Below, piece after piece: positions 39,125 through 48,076 of a stretch of DNA of 64,000 bases. Below the pieces are notes generated by a model, which was not told where the DNA came from, did no database searches, and saw nothing but the letters and a program-made list of their open reading frames with translations. The translations under genes and the position numbers were made by a program. The DNA comes from Nostoc spongiaeforme FACHB-130 (lineage in GTDB: Bacteria > Cyanobacteriota > Cyanobacteriia > Cyanobacteriales > Nostocaceae). The stretch lies in assembly GCF_014698475.1 (NCBI RefSeq), contig NZ_JACJTB010000029.1, positions 22,697 to 86,696 on the forward strand, read 5' to 3'. Each line of letters starts with the position of its first letter. Position 1 is the stretch's first letter.

Positions 39125-39733
39125 ATGCTACAGATACCCGTTAACCCAGAAAACTTATTGATCGAGTTACTGAAAGCGATCGCATTATATGTCACCCAGG
39201 AACAGTTTACCGCTTTAGCCGCCGCTAACCGAAACCTGAGGCTAGAAAGAACTGCAAAAGGAGATTTAATCGTAAATCCGCCAACTGGTTGGGATAATGG
39301 GAAATGTAATGCAACCATTTCGGGAGAATTGTATTTATGGTGGCGGAATGCAGGTGAACCAGGTCAAGCTTTTGACTCTTCAACCGGTTTTGTCTTACCA
39401 AATGGTGCAATTCGTTCTCCTGATGCTTCTTGGGTAAGCCAAGAACGTTGGCAAGCCCTGACTCCCGAACAAAAAGGAACTTTTGCTAATATCTGCCCAG
39501 ATTTTGTAGTAGAATTGCGCTCTAGTTCTGATACTCTCAAAACTCTGCAAGAAAAAATGCGGGAGTACATCGATAATGGTGCAAAACTCGGTTGGTTAAT
39601 CGATCCACAGCAGCGACGGGTAGAAATTTATCGCCCAAGTTTGGCGGTGGAAGTGTTGGATAATCCGGCTGAGTTGTTGGGTGAAGAAGTTTTACCGGGT
39701 TTTGTGTTGAACTTGCGTCGGGTGTGGAATTGA
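39125..39733 (+). CDS. Uma2-family (DUF820) putative endonuclease
   Basis: A 202-aa Uma2 protein with the acid pair in IRSPDASWVS and PDFVVELRSSSD followed by KLGWLIDPQQRRVEIYRP, a standard family ending. It is the second of three intact Uma2 genes in 6 kb; its sequence differs strongly from the other two, so they are not recent duplicates. It is divergent from the radical SAM gene and convergent with the VapC-type toxin gene. Confidence 0.88.
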   Translation: MLQIPVNPENLLIELLKAIALYVTQEQFTALAAANRNLRLERTAKGDLIVNPPTGWDNGKCNATISGELYLWWRNAGEPGQAFDSSTGFVLPNGAIRSPDASWVSQERWQALTPEQKGTFANICPDFVVELRSSSDTLKTLQEKMREYIDNGAKLGWLIDPQQRRVEIYRPSLAVEVLDNPAELLGEEVLPGFVLNLRRVWN

Positions 39734-39748
39734 GTCAGATCATCATGC

Positions 39749-40171
39749 TTACAGCGTCCAATCTGCAATCGCTAGTCTGGGTACTAGACTAAAATCTCGT
39801 TGGTTACGGGTAACAACGGTGGCATTAAGAGATAATGAGATCGCAGCTATTCGCATATCTTTTTGCAGGCGGTTTTTTCGCAGAGGGGGATTCTCTCTGA
39901 GCAGTTGTTTGAGACAGTCATCAGCCTGTTGTGTGAAATCCAGGATCTCAACTGTTTGAAGATATTTGACGGTTATCCAAAGTTTTGAGTAGAGTGCGGG
40001 GAGATTATGCACTGCTGACGGATCGTTAATTCTAACAATCCAGCCGTTGAACAGTTCTTGAACCGTAATTACAGTCACAGCAATTTGATGCAAAGAAGCA
40101 TTAGCGATAACTTGAGGATGATTACAAAGAATTAGTGAAACATGATCCGTATCGAGAATATATCGAGACAC
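39749..40171 (-). CDS. VapC-type PIN-domain toxin
   Basis: A 140-aa PIN-domain ribonuclease. Family acids visible are D in YILDTDHVS, E in TVQELFNGW, D in QKDMRIAA and D in RNQRDF. The GTG start at 40171 follows AGGAAG. The gene is 12 bp downstream of its likely antitoxin gene. This VapC branch is common in cyanobacteria; it cuts tRNA or rRNA in characterised members. Confidence 0.85.
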   Translation of the reverse strand: MSRYILDTDHVSLILCNHPQVIANASLHQIAVTVITVQELFNGWIVRINDPSAVHNLPALYSKLWITVKYLQTVEILDFTQQADDCLKQLLRENPPLRKNRLQKDMRIAAISLSLNATVVTRNQRDFSLVPRLAIADWTL

Positions 40172-40183
40172 ACTAAGCTTCCT

Positions 40184-40543
40184 CTACAAGTAGTATGAGG
40201 AGTCAACTTCACTGTCATCATCTGAGGTTCGCTGCGATCGAATTTCATGTATAATTTCCTGAAAATCTTGATCGTTTTGAAAAACACCCGCAAATTGCAT
40301 CCAGGTTGGTGCTGAAGCTTCTATTGGTAGCTTCCAGGAAATAGCTTCGATGTGGCTGAGTCGTTCTAAAAAGGTGGTTTGGAGTTGGGTGATTGCATCT
40401 TCTCGTGTTTGTGCTTCAACGCGAAAGTTGGGAAACTCAAAGATAGATGCAGCAAACTGACCATTTTTGAGGCTTTCTATTAAGAGTGTCACCTTCAGGT
40501 TAGCCGATGGCTGAGATTGCGTTACATTTAGATTGACGACCAT
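40184..40543 (-). CDS. probable antitoxin of the VapC-type toxin
   Basis: A 119-aa protein preceding the PIN toxin gene by 12 bp. It has an N-terminal HicB-like strand pattern (LKVTLLIESLKNGQFAASIFEFPNFRVEAQTREDAI), a ribbon-like substrate-mimic fold, and an acidic C-terminus (SDDDSEVDSSYYL). Adjacency and size support an antitoxin role; the family is not one of the classic VapB folds. No DNA-binding motif is obvious. Confidence 0.7.
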   Translation of the reverse strand: MVVNLNVTQSQPSANLKVTLLIESLKNGQFAASIFEFPNFRVEAQTREDAITQLQTTFLERLSHIEAISWKLPIEASAPTWMQFAGVFQNDQDFQEIIHEIRSQRTSDDDSEVDSSYYL

Positions 40544-40667
40544 GTTTGATAGACTTTAAGTGTCTTTCTCATTTTACTGTAGATGCTGTAACCGCTCACT
40601 GTAGGCGATCGCAGAAACCAAACCATTTCGAGAAATAGCTATACCTGAAAACACACCAGTTAGCAGT

Positions 40668-41624
40668 TTATTTTCTATTAGGAACACCGCTAATTTTCAA
40701 CACATCACTCATGGTTGCACAATAATTTGGTAAGCCAAAACTTGCTGGGTTGACGGCATTTTTATAAGTAAAATGGCGATAATTCATGCAGAATCTATCC
40801 CAAGCAGCCATCTGAATACGGAACACGGCAATAATCAAATTAGCTAATGAAATAGATAGGGGAATGCGAAAGTAAATTTTTTTGCCTAGATAAGCGCAGG
40901 TTTCTTCTATTGCTTGATTGGCGGTGAGTCTTTCTTGACCTAAAACTAATTTGCGTTGTTCCTTTGTTTTTGGTGGATTTTCAATTAAATATTCCACGAC
41001 GGTAGCAATATCTTGTCCGTGGATAAAGTGAAAACTGCCATCGGCTTGTAAAAAGCGAATTAAATTAATATATTTTGTAACTTCGGGAATGCCAGAGGTG
41101 AGGTGAGAATAAGGTTTGTTGGCATCACCACCTAAAACTAAAGTGGGAAAAACTGTGGTAATTTTCGGTGCGATCGCTAGTTTTTCTTTTTCATGCAAGC
41201 ATTGATATTTAGAACCGATATAATCTGTCCCAATTTCGCCTGCTTCTTTTAGAGGTTGGTTTTTGTTATCTAACACACTAGCAGTCGAAAAATAAATTAC
41301 CTGTTCACAACGTTCAGGGTCTAATAAACGGAATAGTTCTAGTGTTTTGTTGACATTAATATCGTAAGTATTTTCTCCGCCCCAGGCTGTTGCTGTTAAT
41401 ACTGCAACATCAATAGTTGATAACAAATCTGCAAAGTGTTTAATTTCTTGCATATCGCCTTGCAAGACGGTAATACCTGAACGGTATTGCGTATTAACTT
41501 GCAGTTTATTGGGGTTTCTAACTAATAAAAATAGCTCGTGATTTGTATTTTGAATTAATGCTTCTGAGATGTAATGACCAATGCAGCCACTTGCACCTGT
41601 AATTAAAATTCTTTTCTGACTCAT
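40668..41624 (-). CDS. NAD-dependent epimerase/dehydratase (extended SDR)
   Basis: A 318-aa extended short-chain dehydrogenase. The N-terminal GASGCIGHYI is the nucleotide-binding loop and DYIGSKYQ carries the Tyr-x3-Lys catalytic pair. FIHGQDIATVVEYL is the typical substrate-domain block. Similar cyanobacterial proteins act on nucleotide sugars or on isoprenoid/flavonoid-like substrates; none is implied by the context (toxin-antitoxin and Uma2 genes). Confidence 0.85.
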   Translation of the reverse strand: MSQKRILITGASGCIGHYISEALIQNTNHELFLLVRNPNKLQVNTQYRSGITVLQGDMQEIKHFADLLSTIDVAVLTATAWGGENTYDINVNKTLELFRLLDPERCEQVIYFSTASVLDNKNQPLKEAGEIGTDYIGSKYQCLHEKEKLAIAPKITTVFPTLVLGGDANKPYSHLTSGIPEVTKYINLIRFLQADGSFHFIHGQDIATVVEYLIENPPKTKEQRKLVLGQERLTANQAIEETCAYLGKKIYFRIPLSISLANLIIAVFRIQMAAWDRFCMNYRHFTYKNAVNPASFGLPNYCATMSDVLKISGVPNRK

Positions 41625-41690
41625 AGTAAATTTTTTAAAGTTTAAGAGTTCACAATAAAATTAAAGGTTCCACAGGAAAGATTAATTTTC

Positions 41691-41730
41691 GCGCATAGAC
41701 GCGGTAGCGGCTTCCCGCAGGGTAGGCGCA
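41691..41730. repeat. dispersed GC-rich repeat fragment
   Basis: A GC-rich word of the form GTAGCGGCTTCCCGCAGGG, a well-known kind of intergenic repeat in Nostoc-type genomes. It sits between the SDR gene and the Uma2 gene stop. Confidence 0.5.
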
Positions 41731-41740
41731 AAGTTTTTAT

Positions 41741-42301
41741 TCAAAATACACCTTCATAAACATCAGTTACATAACCAGAAAAGTTTATGCTTGTAAACTG
41801 TAATTCTTGATTGATTCGATAACTATAAAGTTCCCATCTACCTGCTGCATTACGTCTAAAACAATCCATTCTTTGGCGATTTTGGCTGATTAATACATAT
41901 TCTTGCAATGTTTCTATTTCTTGATAGTCACTAAATTTATCACCTCTATCGAAAGCTTCTGTTGAAGGTGATAAAACTTCAATAATTAAACTGGGATAGC
42001 GTTTAAAATATTCAAACTCTGTATCTCTTGGGTCACAAGTCACCATAATATCTGGATAATAAAAAACATTCAGCGATTCAATGTGTGCTTTCATGTCAGC
42101 TACATAAAGACGACACCCAGTTCCGCGAATGTGATTTCTCAGCAGAGCGACTAAGTTAGCAGTAATAGTTACATGAGCGTCACTTGCTCCCACCATTGCA
42201 TAAATCTGCCCTTGGATATATTCATGTTTAATGGGGCTAGATTTTTCATTTTCGAGATATTCTTCTGGTGAAAGGTAGGGGTGAGATTGGCTGACGGTCA
42301 T
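41741..42301 (-). CDS. Uma2-family (DUF820) putative endonuclease
   Basis: A 186-aa Uma2 protein of the most common subtype: YLSPEEYLENEKSSPIKHEY at the start, FYYPDIMVTCDPRD (catalytic Asp) and SLIIEVLSPSTEAFDRGDKF (catalytic Glu), then EYVLISQNRQRMDCFRR. Complete and probably active. Its N-terminus with LENEKSS-x-KHEY is the form often associated with mobile regions. Confidence 0.9.
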   Translation of the reverse strand: MTVSQSHPYLSPEEYLENEKSSPIKHEYIQGQIYAMVGASDAHVTITANLVALLRNHIRGTGCRLYVADMKAHIESLNVFYYPDIMVTCDPRDTEFEYFKRYPSLIIEVLSPSTEAFDRGDKFSDYQEIETLQEYVLISQNRQRMDCFRRNAAGRWELYSYRINQELQFTSINFSGYVTDVYEGVF

Positions 42302-42401
42302 ACAAGTAAATTGTTATATATTTTCACAATTACTACCAGCACGACATATAAACTCTTTAGTGATCGCTGTAAAAATTTTCATAAGATATTGTTTTTATAG
42401 C

Positions 42402-42626
42402 TTATTGTGCATCTAACATTTCCTCAATTGTCAAATTAATATCAATGGCGATTTGTCTTAGTAATCTTGGTGAGATGTCTTTACCTTTGTGAAATGGAAC
42501 TGTTGTACCTCGTCCATCCGAATGACGGAATTGTTTGTGTGAACCCTTCTGACGCACCTCAACAAAGCCGAAATTTTCCAGAATCCTAACAACTTCTTGA
42601 GGTTTGAGAACGGGGATATTGCTCAT
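42402..42626 (-). CDS. hicA: HicA mRNA-interferase toxin
   Basis: A 74-aa HicA toxin with the dsRBD-like fold; the catalytic His is in KGSHKQFRH. It is 3 bp downstream of hicB, so both are one transcript with antitoxin first, the less common HicBA order. It cleaves mRNA when free of HicB. Confidence 0.9.
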   Translation of the reverse strand: MSNIPVLKPQEVVRILENFGFVEVRQKGSHKQFRHSDGRGTTVPFHKGKDISPRLLRQIAIDINLTIEEMLDAQ

Positions 42627-42629
42627 GAT

Positions 42630-42839
42630 TCATCGAATTACAATTTGCTGTGTACCGACAAACTCGGTATCAAAAGCTAAATTTTCATCTTCCAGTAGCA
42701 TTTCAATGACTTCGCGTAAATTTTCGTTTAACTCATCTAATGTTTCACCTTGAGAATGCGCTCCATGAAAACCAGGAACGTACCCAACATATAGATTTGT
42801 GTCAGGATCTCGTTCGATTATCGCAGTAAAAGTTCTCAT
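42630..42839 (-). CDS. hicB: HicB antitoxin
   Basis: A 69-aa HicB antitoxin when started at ATG 42839 (MRTFTAIIERDPDTN), the family start; the open frame continues 16 codons further. The TNLYVGYVPGFHGAHSQGETLDEL block is the HicB partial RNase-H-like fold. It lacks a C-terminal DNA-binding domain, as do many short HicB forms. Confidence 0.9.
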   Translation of the reverse strand: MRTFTAIIERDPDTNLYVGYVPGFHGAHSQGETLDELNENLREVIEMLLEDENLAFDTEFVGTQQIVIR

Positions 42840-42916
42840 AAAAAATAGATGTGTCAGCAATGCAATTATTATGTCTTTGTGGTTCAAAAATTGTCACCAC
42901 AAAGACACAAAGGTAA

Positions 42917-43978
42917 TTAACTTACCAGTGCTGCTGTACTGAGTTGCTTGGCTGTTTCAAAGAAGAAAGCGACGTTTTCTTCTGGGGTATCTGGTAGGAC
43001 ACCATGACCGAGGTTGAGGATATGACCCCAATTACCAGCTTTGCGAACGGTATCATAAATGCGATCGCGGATGAACTCTTTGGAAGCATAGAGTACACCA
43101 GGGTCAAGATTACCTTGTACTTTAACGTGCTTGCCTAATCGAGCGCGAGCATCAGCCATGTCTACAGTCCAGTCAACGGTGACGATATCCGCACCAGATT
43201 GAGCCATTCTTTCTAGTACACCTGCACTACCACTAACCAAGAGAATTAATGGTGTGTCGGGGTGGGTTTGTTTGACTTGCTGGAATACCCGTCGTTGATA
43301 AGGCAGAGCAAAGGTATCGTAATCTTGAGGGCTTAATTGTCCCGCCCAAGAATCGAACATTTGCACTACTTGAGCGCCGCAGTCAATTTGATAACGGGCA
43401 TAAACAGCGATCGCATCTGCCAATTTTGTCAGCAGTTGGTGTAGAATTGCCGGGTCTGAGAAGGCCAAGTTTTTGATGATGGAATAGGTTTTAGAACCTT
43501 TTCCTTCGACTGCATAAGCAGCTAACGTCCACGGCGCACCGACAAAGCCTAATACTGTTGATTTGTCGCCCACTTCTTGGCGTAACGCCTGCAAGATGGT
43601 TTTAATAAACGGTAGAGCCGCCTCTGGATCTAAATCATGCAGGCTATCAATTTGTGCTTGAGTGCGAATGGGCGAATGAATGATTGGCCCTTTACCTTCC
43701 GCAATGTCCATATCAATGCCCAAACCAGGCAATGGAGTTACAATGTCGGAAAATAAAATCACTCCGTCCGGCTGGAAAGCTTTCCAAGGTTGCAGGGATA
43801 CTTCAATCGCTACTTCGGGAATTTCGGAGCGATCGCGAAATGAAGGATACTTTTCCCTTAAGTCTCGGTACGCCTTCATATATCGTCCCGCTTGTCGCAT
43901 CATCCATACTGGGGGACGATCTACTATTTCACCACGAGCAGCCCGCAGGAGATGAGGGGCCGTTGAGGAAACACCCAT
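42917..43978 (-). CDS. hemE: uroporphyrinogen decarboxylase
   Basis: Removes four carboxyl groups from uroporphyrinogen III to give coproporphyrinogen III for haem and chlorophyll synthesis. The 353-aa protein carries the [13 protein letters not shown] signature with substrate-binding Arg, and [12 protein letters not shown] and [13 protein letters not shown]. It is in the usual single-gene setting, 77 bp after the hicB start on the same strand. Confidence 0.97.
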   Translation of the reverse strand: MGVSSTAPHLLRAARGEIVDRPPVWMMRQAGRYMKAYRDLREKYPSFRDRSEIPEVAIEVSLQPWKAFQPDGVILFSDIVTPLPGLGIDMDIAEGKGPIIHSPIRTQAQIDSLHDLDPEAALPFIKTILQALRQEVGDKSTVLGFVGAPWTLAAYAVEGKGSKTYSIIKNLAFSDPAILHQLLTKLADAIAVYARYQIDCGAQVVQMFDSWAGQLSPQDYDTFALPYQRRVFQQVKQTHPDTPLILLVSGSAGVLERMAQSGADIVTVDWTVDMADARARLGKHVKVQGNLDPGVLYASKEFIRDRIYDTVRKAGNWGHILNLGHGVLPDTPEENVAFFFETAKQLSTAALVS

Positions 43979-44094
43979 TTAACACTTCATCCTAAGTCAC
44001 TTTGTTATGTCAATGTTTAGCTTATCATTCTGAGATTACGCTTTTTCAGAAGGCTTGCTTGAAAAGCCCAAGTCTTAGCTTTACTTAACTTAAT

Positions 44095-44838
44095 ATGCAA
44101 ACCGATTCTAATAATCCAAATCCTTCTAATGTTGCAGCTACTAATAGCAATTCTCCATCAGGCAAATTATTTATACCCCCCAGCCAGCGACGCAAGTTTT
44201 GTGTATTGTTTACTTTTATGACAATTTTGGGTTGGGTAGTGGGTGGCGTTTTTAGTCTGGCTGTAGAAAGACTGCTCACACAAATTCTGACTGCATTTGG
44301 ATCTATAGAAATGCAATCATGGGGTTATGGCATAAAATTACTCAGTAATGTTGTATTTGCTGTGGTTTTTGCTACCGACCAAGCATTAGTTATCCGTCGT
44401 TATCTTTCTGGTTGGCGATGGATAATTGCAACTACTATTGGTTGGTTAACTGCTGATTGTGTAGCGACTGCCTGGATTAATTATATTGCTTCAATTGCTA
44501 ATTCTCTTAATGAAACTTTATCTCCTGAATTGGCAGTTATTTTTGGATTTTTATCAACACTTGCTTATATATTCTCAGGCATTTGGATGGGACTATTGCA
44601 ATGGCTAGTTGTACGCCGTTACACAATCAAATCCTGGTGGTGGAATTTTGTACCATCAGTTGCTTTTTTGTTAATTAGTTTGCTGGTCTGGTTGCTATCA
44701 TTAATGCAAAACTTCATACCAGAAGCGATATTGTATGGCAGTCAACAAGGATTCACAGCAACTATTCTAGGAATAGTACCAGCAATTGGTTTTTGTAGTT
44801 TAAAAAGACGCTTACCAAGGCAAACTCAGGCAAGTTAA
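44095..44838 (+). CDS. multi-pass membrane protein of unknown function
   Basis: A 247-aa protein. After ~35 polar residues (Asn/Ser/Pro-rich), four to five hydrophobic helices follow: FCVLFTFMTILGWVVGGVF, LSNVVFAVVFATDQA, WIIATTIGWLTADCVA, FGFLSTLAYIFSGIWMG, FLLISLLVWLLSLM. No enzyme motif. Weak similarity to small cyanobacterial membrane proteins with a repeated GW/GL-x4-WLxxRR unit (LQWLVVRRY). Function unknown. It is followed by the Uma2 relic 29 bp downstream. Confidence 0.75.
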   Translation: MQTDSNNPNPSNVAATNSNSPSGKLFIPPSQRRKFCVLFTFMTILGWVVGGVFSLAVERLLTQILTAFGSIEMQSWGYGIKLLSNVVFAVVFATDQALVIRRYLSGWRWIIATTIGWLTADCVATAWINYIASIANSLNETLSPELAVIFGFLSTLAYIFSGIWMGLLQWLVVRRYTIKSWWWNFVPSVAFLLISLLVWLLSLMQNFIPEAILYGSQQGFTATILGIVPAIGFCSLKRRLPRQTQAS

Positions 44839-44867
44839 CCAGAAAAGTTTGAGTAGGAAATACATTT

Positions 44868-45155
44868 ATGTTTTACTACAATCCGTTAGCATGTTTACCT
44901 TCATCAGCCGAATTACCAGATTCTGATGATAAAATTTGGATGCCAGAAGTTAGTTTAGGTATTGGCAAAGAATGCGGAACTTATCAAGGTATGACGCGAG
45001 AATGGTTGTATTGGTACGATGAAAATGGTAGGCGATATCCAACACCAGAAGAATTGGCTAATGCACGACAGCAGCAACTAGCAGAAATTCAAAACCAACT
45101 TCAAGAACTCTTCGCTAAATTACAACAAAAAGGTATCGACCCCAACAATTTATAA
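44868..45155 (+). pseudogene. Uma2 relic with in-frame loss of the catalytic core
   Basis: The 95-codon frame starts MFYYNPLACLPSSAELPDSDD, which matches the N-terminus of long Uma2 proteins, and continues straight into IWMPEVSLGIGKECGTYQGM and a coiled tail (ARQQQLAEIQNQLQ...KGIDPNNL) that match the C-terminus. The ~130 residues between, with both catalytic acids, are missing. The frame is intact, so it may still be translated, but it cannot be a nuclease. A short-protein role cannot be excluded. Confidence 0.7.
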
Positions 45156-45160
45156 AAACT

Positions 45161-46039
45161 ATGGGAAACATCAATTCAGTAGTCATTGCTACTGGTACGC
45201 ATGGCAATGAATTTACAGGTATATATCTAGGGAAAAAATTTGAACAGTTTCCGCAACTGATTCAGCGTCATAGTTTTGATACTCGCGTTTTATTGAGTAA
45301 CCCCAAAGCGTTTGCAGCAGCCAGACGCTATATTGATAAAGACTTAAATCGTTGCTTTGCAACAGCAGATTTACAAAATCCCCAACTTGCTAGTTATGAA
45401 GATATTTTGGCAAAAAATATCTATTATTTACTAGCAGAAGAAAGCAAAAATCAGCAACAAGTTATTATTGATTTGCATAGTTCAACTGCAAATATGCAGT
45501 TAACTATAATTTTGGGGAGTCAACACCCATTTATTTTACAATTAGCTGCCCATTTAAGTGAAATTAATCCTGATGTGAGAATTTGTTATTCTCAACCAAC
45601 AAGAGATTCTAACTTTCTATGTTCAATATCAGAGTTGGGTTTTGCAATTGAAGTGGGGCCTGTGGCGCAGGGAGTTTTAAATGCTGAGTTATTTCAAAAA
45701 ACTGAAGCGTTAATTTATCAAGTTTTAGACTATATCGAAAGTTATAATCAAGGTTTATTTCAACGGCAAAATCCTACACTGACATATTATCAATATACAG
45801 GAGTTATTGATTATCCTCGTAACGAAGCTGGCGAAATTATCGGCATGATTCACCCCCAACTCCAGTTTCGAGATTATCAACCGCTTAACCCTGGCGAATC
45901 GATATTTTTAACATTAGAAGGAAGTGCGATCGCCTATCAAGGCACATCTACAATTTACCCTATTTTTATTAATGAAGCTGCATATTACGAAAAGGGAATT
46001 GCGATGTGTTTGACCCAAAAGAAAACCATACAAATTTAA
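45161..46039 (+). CDS. aspartoacylase / AstE-AspA family zinc hydrolase
   Basis: A 292-aa zinc carboxypeptidase-fold enzyme of the AspA type, which hydrolyses N-acetyl-aspartate-like or N-acyl amino acids. Zinc ligands are in GTHGNEFTG (His, Glu) and IDLHSST (His); NRCFA and the C-terminal LNPGESIFL fit the family. It begins 5 bp after the relic gene. Substrate in cyanobacteria is not known. Confidence 0.9.
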   Translation: MGNINSVVIATGTHGNEFTGIYLGKKFEQFPQLIQRHSFDTRVLLSNPKAFAAARRYIDKDLNRCFATADLQNPQLASYEDILAKNIYYLLAEESKNQQQVIIDLHSSTANMQLTIILGSQHPFILQLAAHLSEINPDVRICYSQPTRDSNFLCSISELGFAIEVGPVAQGVLNAELFQKTEALIYQVLDYIESYNQGLFQRQNPTLTYYQYTGVIDYPRNEAGEIIGMIHPQLQFRDYQPLNPGESIFLTLEGSAIAYQGTSTIYPIFINEAAYYEKGIAMCLTQKKTIQI

Positions 46040-46661
46040 CACGAATTTTCAGTCTCGCGCAAAAGCGCAAAGAGTTACAGAAAATTCACTTGTTTAGTAG
46101 GCATAATCTGATTTATGCAAGAGGTTTATTGATTAGTAGTGATATTTTGTATGTTTTAGCCTACATAACAACTGCCCAGAACTTATCTAAACGGTAATTA
46201 TACGGTTCTTAGTGCGTCCGCCAAATCTACGAACATAACGAGAAACAAAGGTAACAATCCAGATTTGAGCATCTAGGTGACGAGCTTCCAGGCGATCGCA
46301 CTAAAATTTGGGATTCTATATCCAGTAATATCTCAGAGAGATAATTATCTCCGTCACTTAAAATATACGAAATCAAGGTAAAATCGGCTTGATTATTTAA
46401 AAAAAACCAATAATTTTTGCCAGTCGTTCAATATCTAACGTTCGCTGTCACCGAAAGCAGATGACCTTTGAAATTAACCGACAGGCTAAGTATGTTTCGG
46501 TACGGCGTGGCACATCAATTTTGTTAGACACCAGTACTCATACTAAATTTGGATGAAGTTGCATAGAATGATAAAGCTAAAATTGTTCCCTCACCAGCCT
46601 TATAACCTTTTAAAGATTCATACAGCTTTATCAGAATTTGGGATAAATTTTAAACATCAGT
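46040..46661. other. long intergenic region with a decayed reading frame and a repeat copy
   Basis: About 620 bp without a believable gene. A 63-codon frame at 46006-46197 overlaps the aspartoacylase end and is rejected. On the minus strand a short fragment (about 46190-46300) reads RLEARHLDAQIWIV then a basic tail and a stop, a remnant of a C-terminus. It contains the 39-bp repeat at 46262-46300. Nothing else recognisable. Confidence 0.5.
46262..46300. repeat. 39-bp direct repeat, left copy
   Basis: Begins GATTTGAGCATCTAGGTGACG and matches 49381-49419 at 36 of 39 positions, same orientation. The two copies bracket the glycosyltransferase and methyltransferase genes. Confidence 0.8.
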
Positions 46662-48062
46662 ATGTGGGATTCTACCGATCAGTTGGTTCGTCAATCTTCC
46701 TTAGAGCCACTCAATGTTTTGATTGATGGCTACAATTTACAAATGCCCGGTGGTACTGGCATTAAAACCTACACCATCAGCCTAATTCAGGCTTTGCAAT
46801 ATTTAGGGTTGAAAAGTCTTGTACTCACAGGTTTACCAGATAGCAATGACCCCGTGTTATCAGAAGTACTGTTAGCTGATGAACGCGCCCGCCAGGAAAT
46901 GGATTTGCGCCAATATCTTACACTTGGCGGCTATGGACAAGCTGCACTAAAACTGCTGAAATATTTGGTTAAGCTTTGGTGTCAGCAACCCCACTCCCTT
47001 TCTCTCTCAGATCGTGTAGCTTTCAAGAACTCTCCGATGTCGGGGTTACTTCAGGCTGACCATATCCTCAATCTTGAGGGCTGCTATGAAACCTCTCGTC
47101 TACTCTATAGCTTATTTCGACAACAAACAACTATTCGCTGTCGTCAGCCCATTGACCTTTGGCATCGCACCTATCCAATCCTGCCATTGAAAGTACCTCT
47201 GCGTCGGCCTCACGCCAATGTAGTGACTATTTGTGATGTTATTCCCCTAAAATTGCCCTATCTTACCCGCGATCGCAAAAAAGACTACTATTACACCCTC
47301 AAAACAGTCTTGCAAGAACGACCAATGGTGACTACCATTTCTGAGCATTCCCGCCAAGATATTCTGGAGTTTTTCGATATTGATCCTGATCGCATTTGTG
47401 TTACCTATCTGCCAATTGCACCTACACCCCTCACTGATGAAAGCCATCTCTGTAAAGAGAAATATGTAGCTAACCCGTTGGAAAATCAACAGTTACTTTA
47501 TTTTTTGCAGCGTTATCGCCTCAAACCCCAGGATTATCTGCTATTTGTGGGGACGATTGAACCTCGTAAAAACCTCAGCCTGCTGCTCAAAGCTTATTTA
47601 GCTTTAGATAGTGAGTTGCCACTTGTGATTGTGGGTAAACGAGGCTGGCGGGCTGAACAAGATTTGGATTCCCTGGAAAGTATGTTTGGTCGTTACTGGT
47701 ATCAACGGGTAAAACTTTTAGATTTTTCAACTACCCATGAATTAACTTATTTGTATCAGGGGGCTTTTTGTCTAATCTTTCCATCTCTGTATGAAGGATT
47801 TGGTTTACCTCCCCTGGAAGCGATGAGTTGGGGGTGTCCAGTTATTAGTAGCGATCGCTCATCCCTACCAGAGGTTTGTGGCGACGCAGCTCTCTACTTC
47901 AATCCCTATGATGCTGCCGAGTTACAGACAAAGTTAACACAATTACTCAACGATTCATATCTGCGACATCAACTGATTCAGCGAGGCATTGCTAGAGCCA
48001 AACAGTTTAACTTGGACAACTTTAGTCAAAAGCTCTGGCACGCCTATACCCAGGTTCTTTAG
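46662..48062 (+). CDS. glycosyltransferase, GT4 family
   Basis: A 466-aa retaining glycosyltransferase (GT-B fold). The N-terminal half begins [20 protein letters not shown], a nucleotide-sugar-independent opening typical of surface-polysaccharide GTs. The C-terminal half carries the donor-binding blocks [13 protein letters not shown] and [19 protein letters not shown] (E-x7-E). It probably transfers a sugar onto exopolysaccharide, glycolipid or O-antigen-like chains. It is read with the methyltransferase gene that follows immediately. Flanking direct repeats suggest an inserted pair. Confidence 0.88.
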   Translation: MWDSTDQLVRQSSLEPLNVLIDGYNLQMPGGTGIKTYTISLIQALQYLGLKSLVLTGLPDSNDPVLSEVLLADERARQEMDLRQYLTLGGYGQAALKLLKYLVKLWCQQPHSLSLSDRVAFKNSPMSGLLQADHILNLEGCYETSRLLYSLFRQQTTIRCRQPIDLWHRTYPILPLKVPLRRPHANVVTICDVIPLKLPYLTRDRKKDYYYTLKTVLQERPMVTTISEHSRQDILEFFDIDPDRICVTYLPIAPTPLTDESHLCKEKYVANPLENQQLLYFLQRYRLKPQDYLLFVGTIEPRKNLSLLLKAYLALDSELPLVIVGKRGWRAEQDLDSLESMFGRYWYQRVKLLDFSTTHELTYLYQGAFCLIFPSLYEGFGLPPLEAMSWGCPVISSDRSSLPEVCGDAALYFNPYDAAELQTKLTQLLNDSYLRHQLIQRGIARAKQFNLDNFSQKLWHAYTQVL

Positions 48063-48076
48063 TGGTGATTTGTCCT

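Noticed and set aside
46006..46197. 63-codon open frame overlapping the end of the aspartoacylase gene
   Set aside because: Out of frame with a clear gene, no ribosome site and no recognisable protein pattern.
46441..46560. Possible transposase remnant upstream of the glycosyltransferase
   Set aside because: No frame translates into a recognisable transposase stretch.
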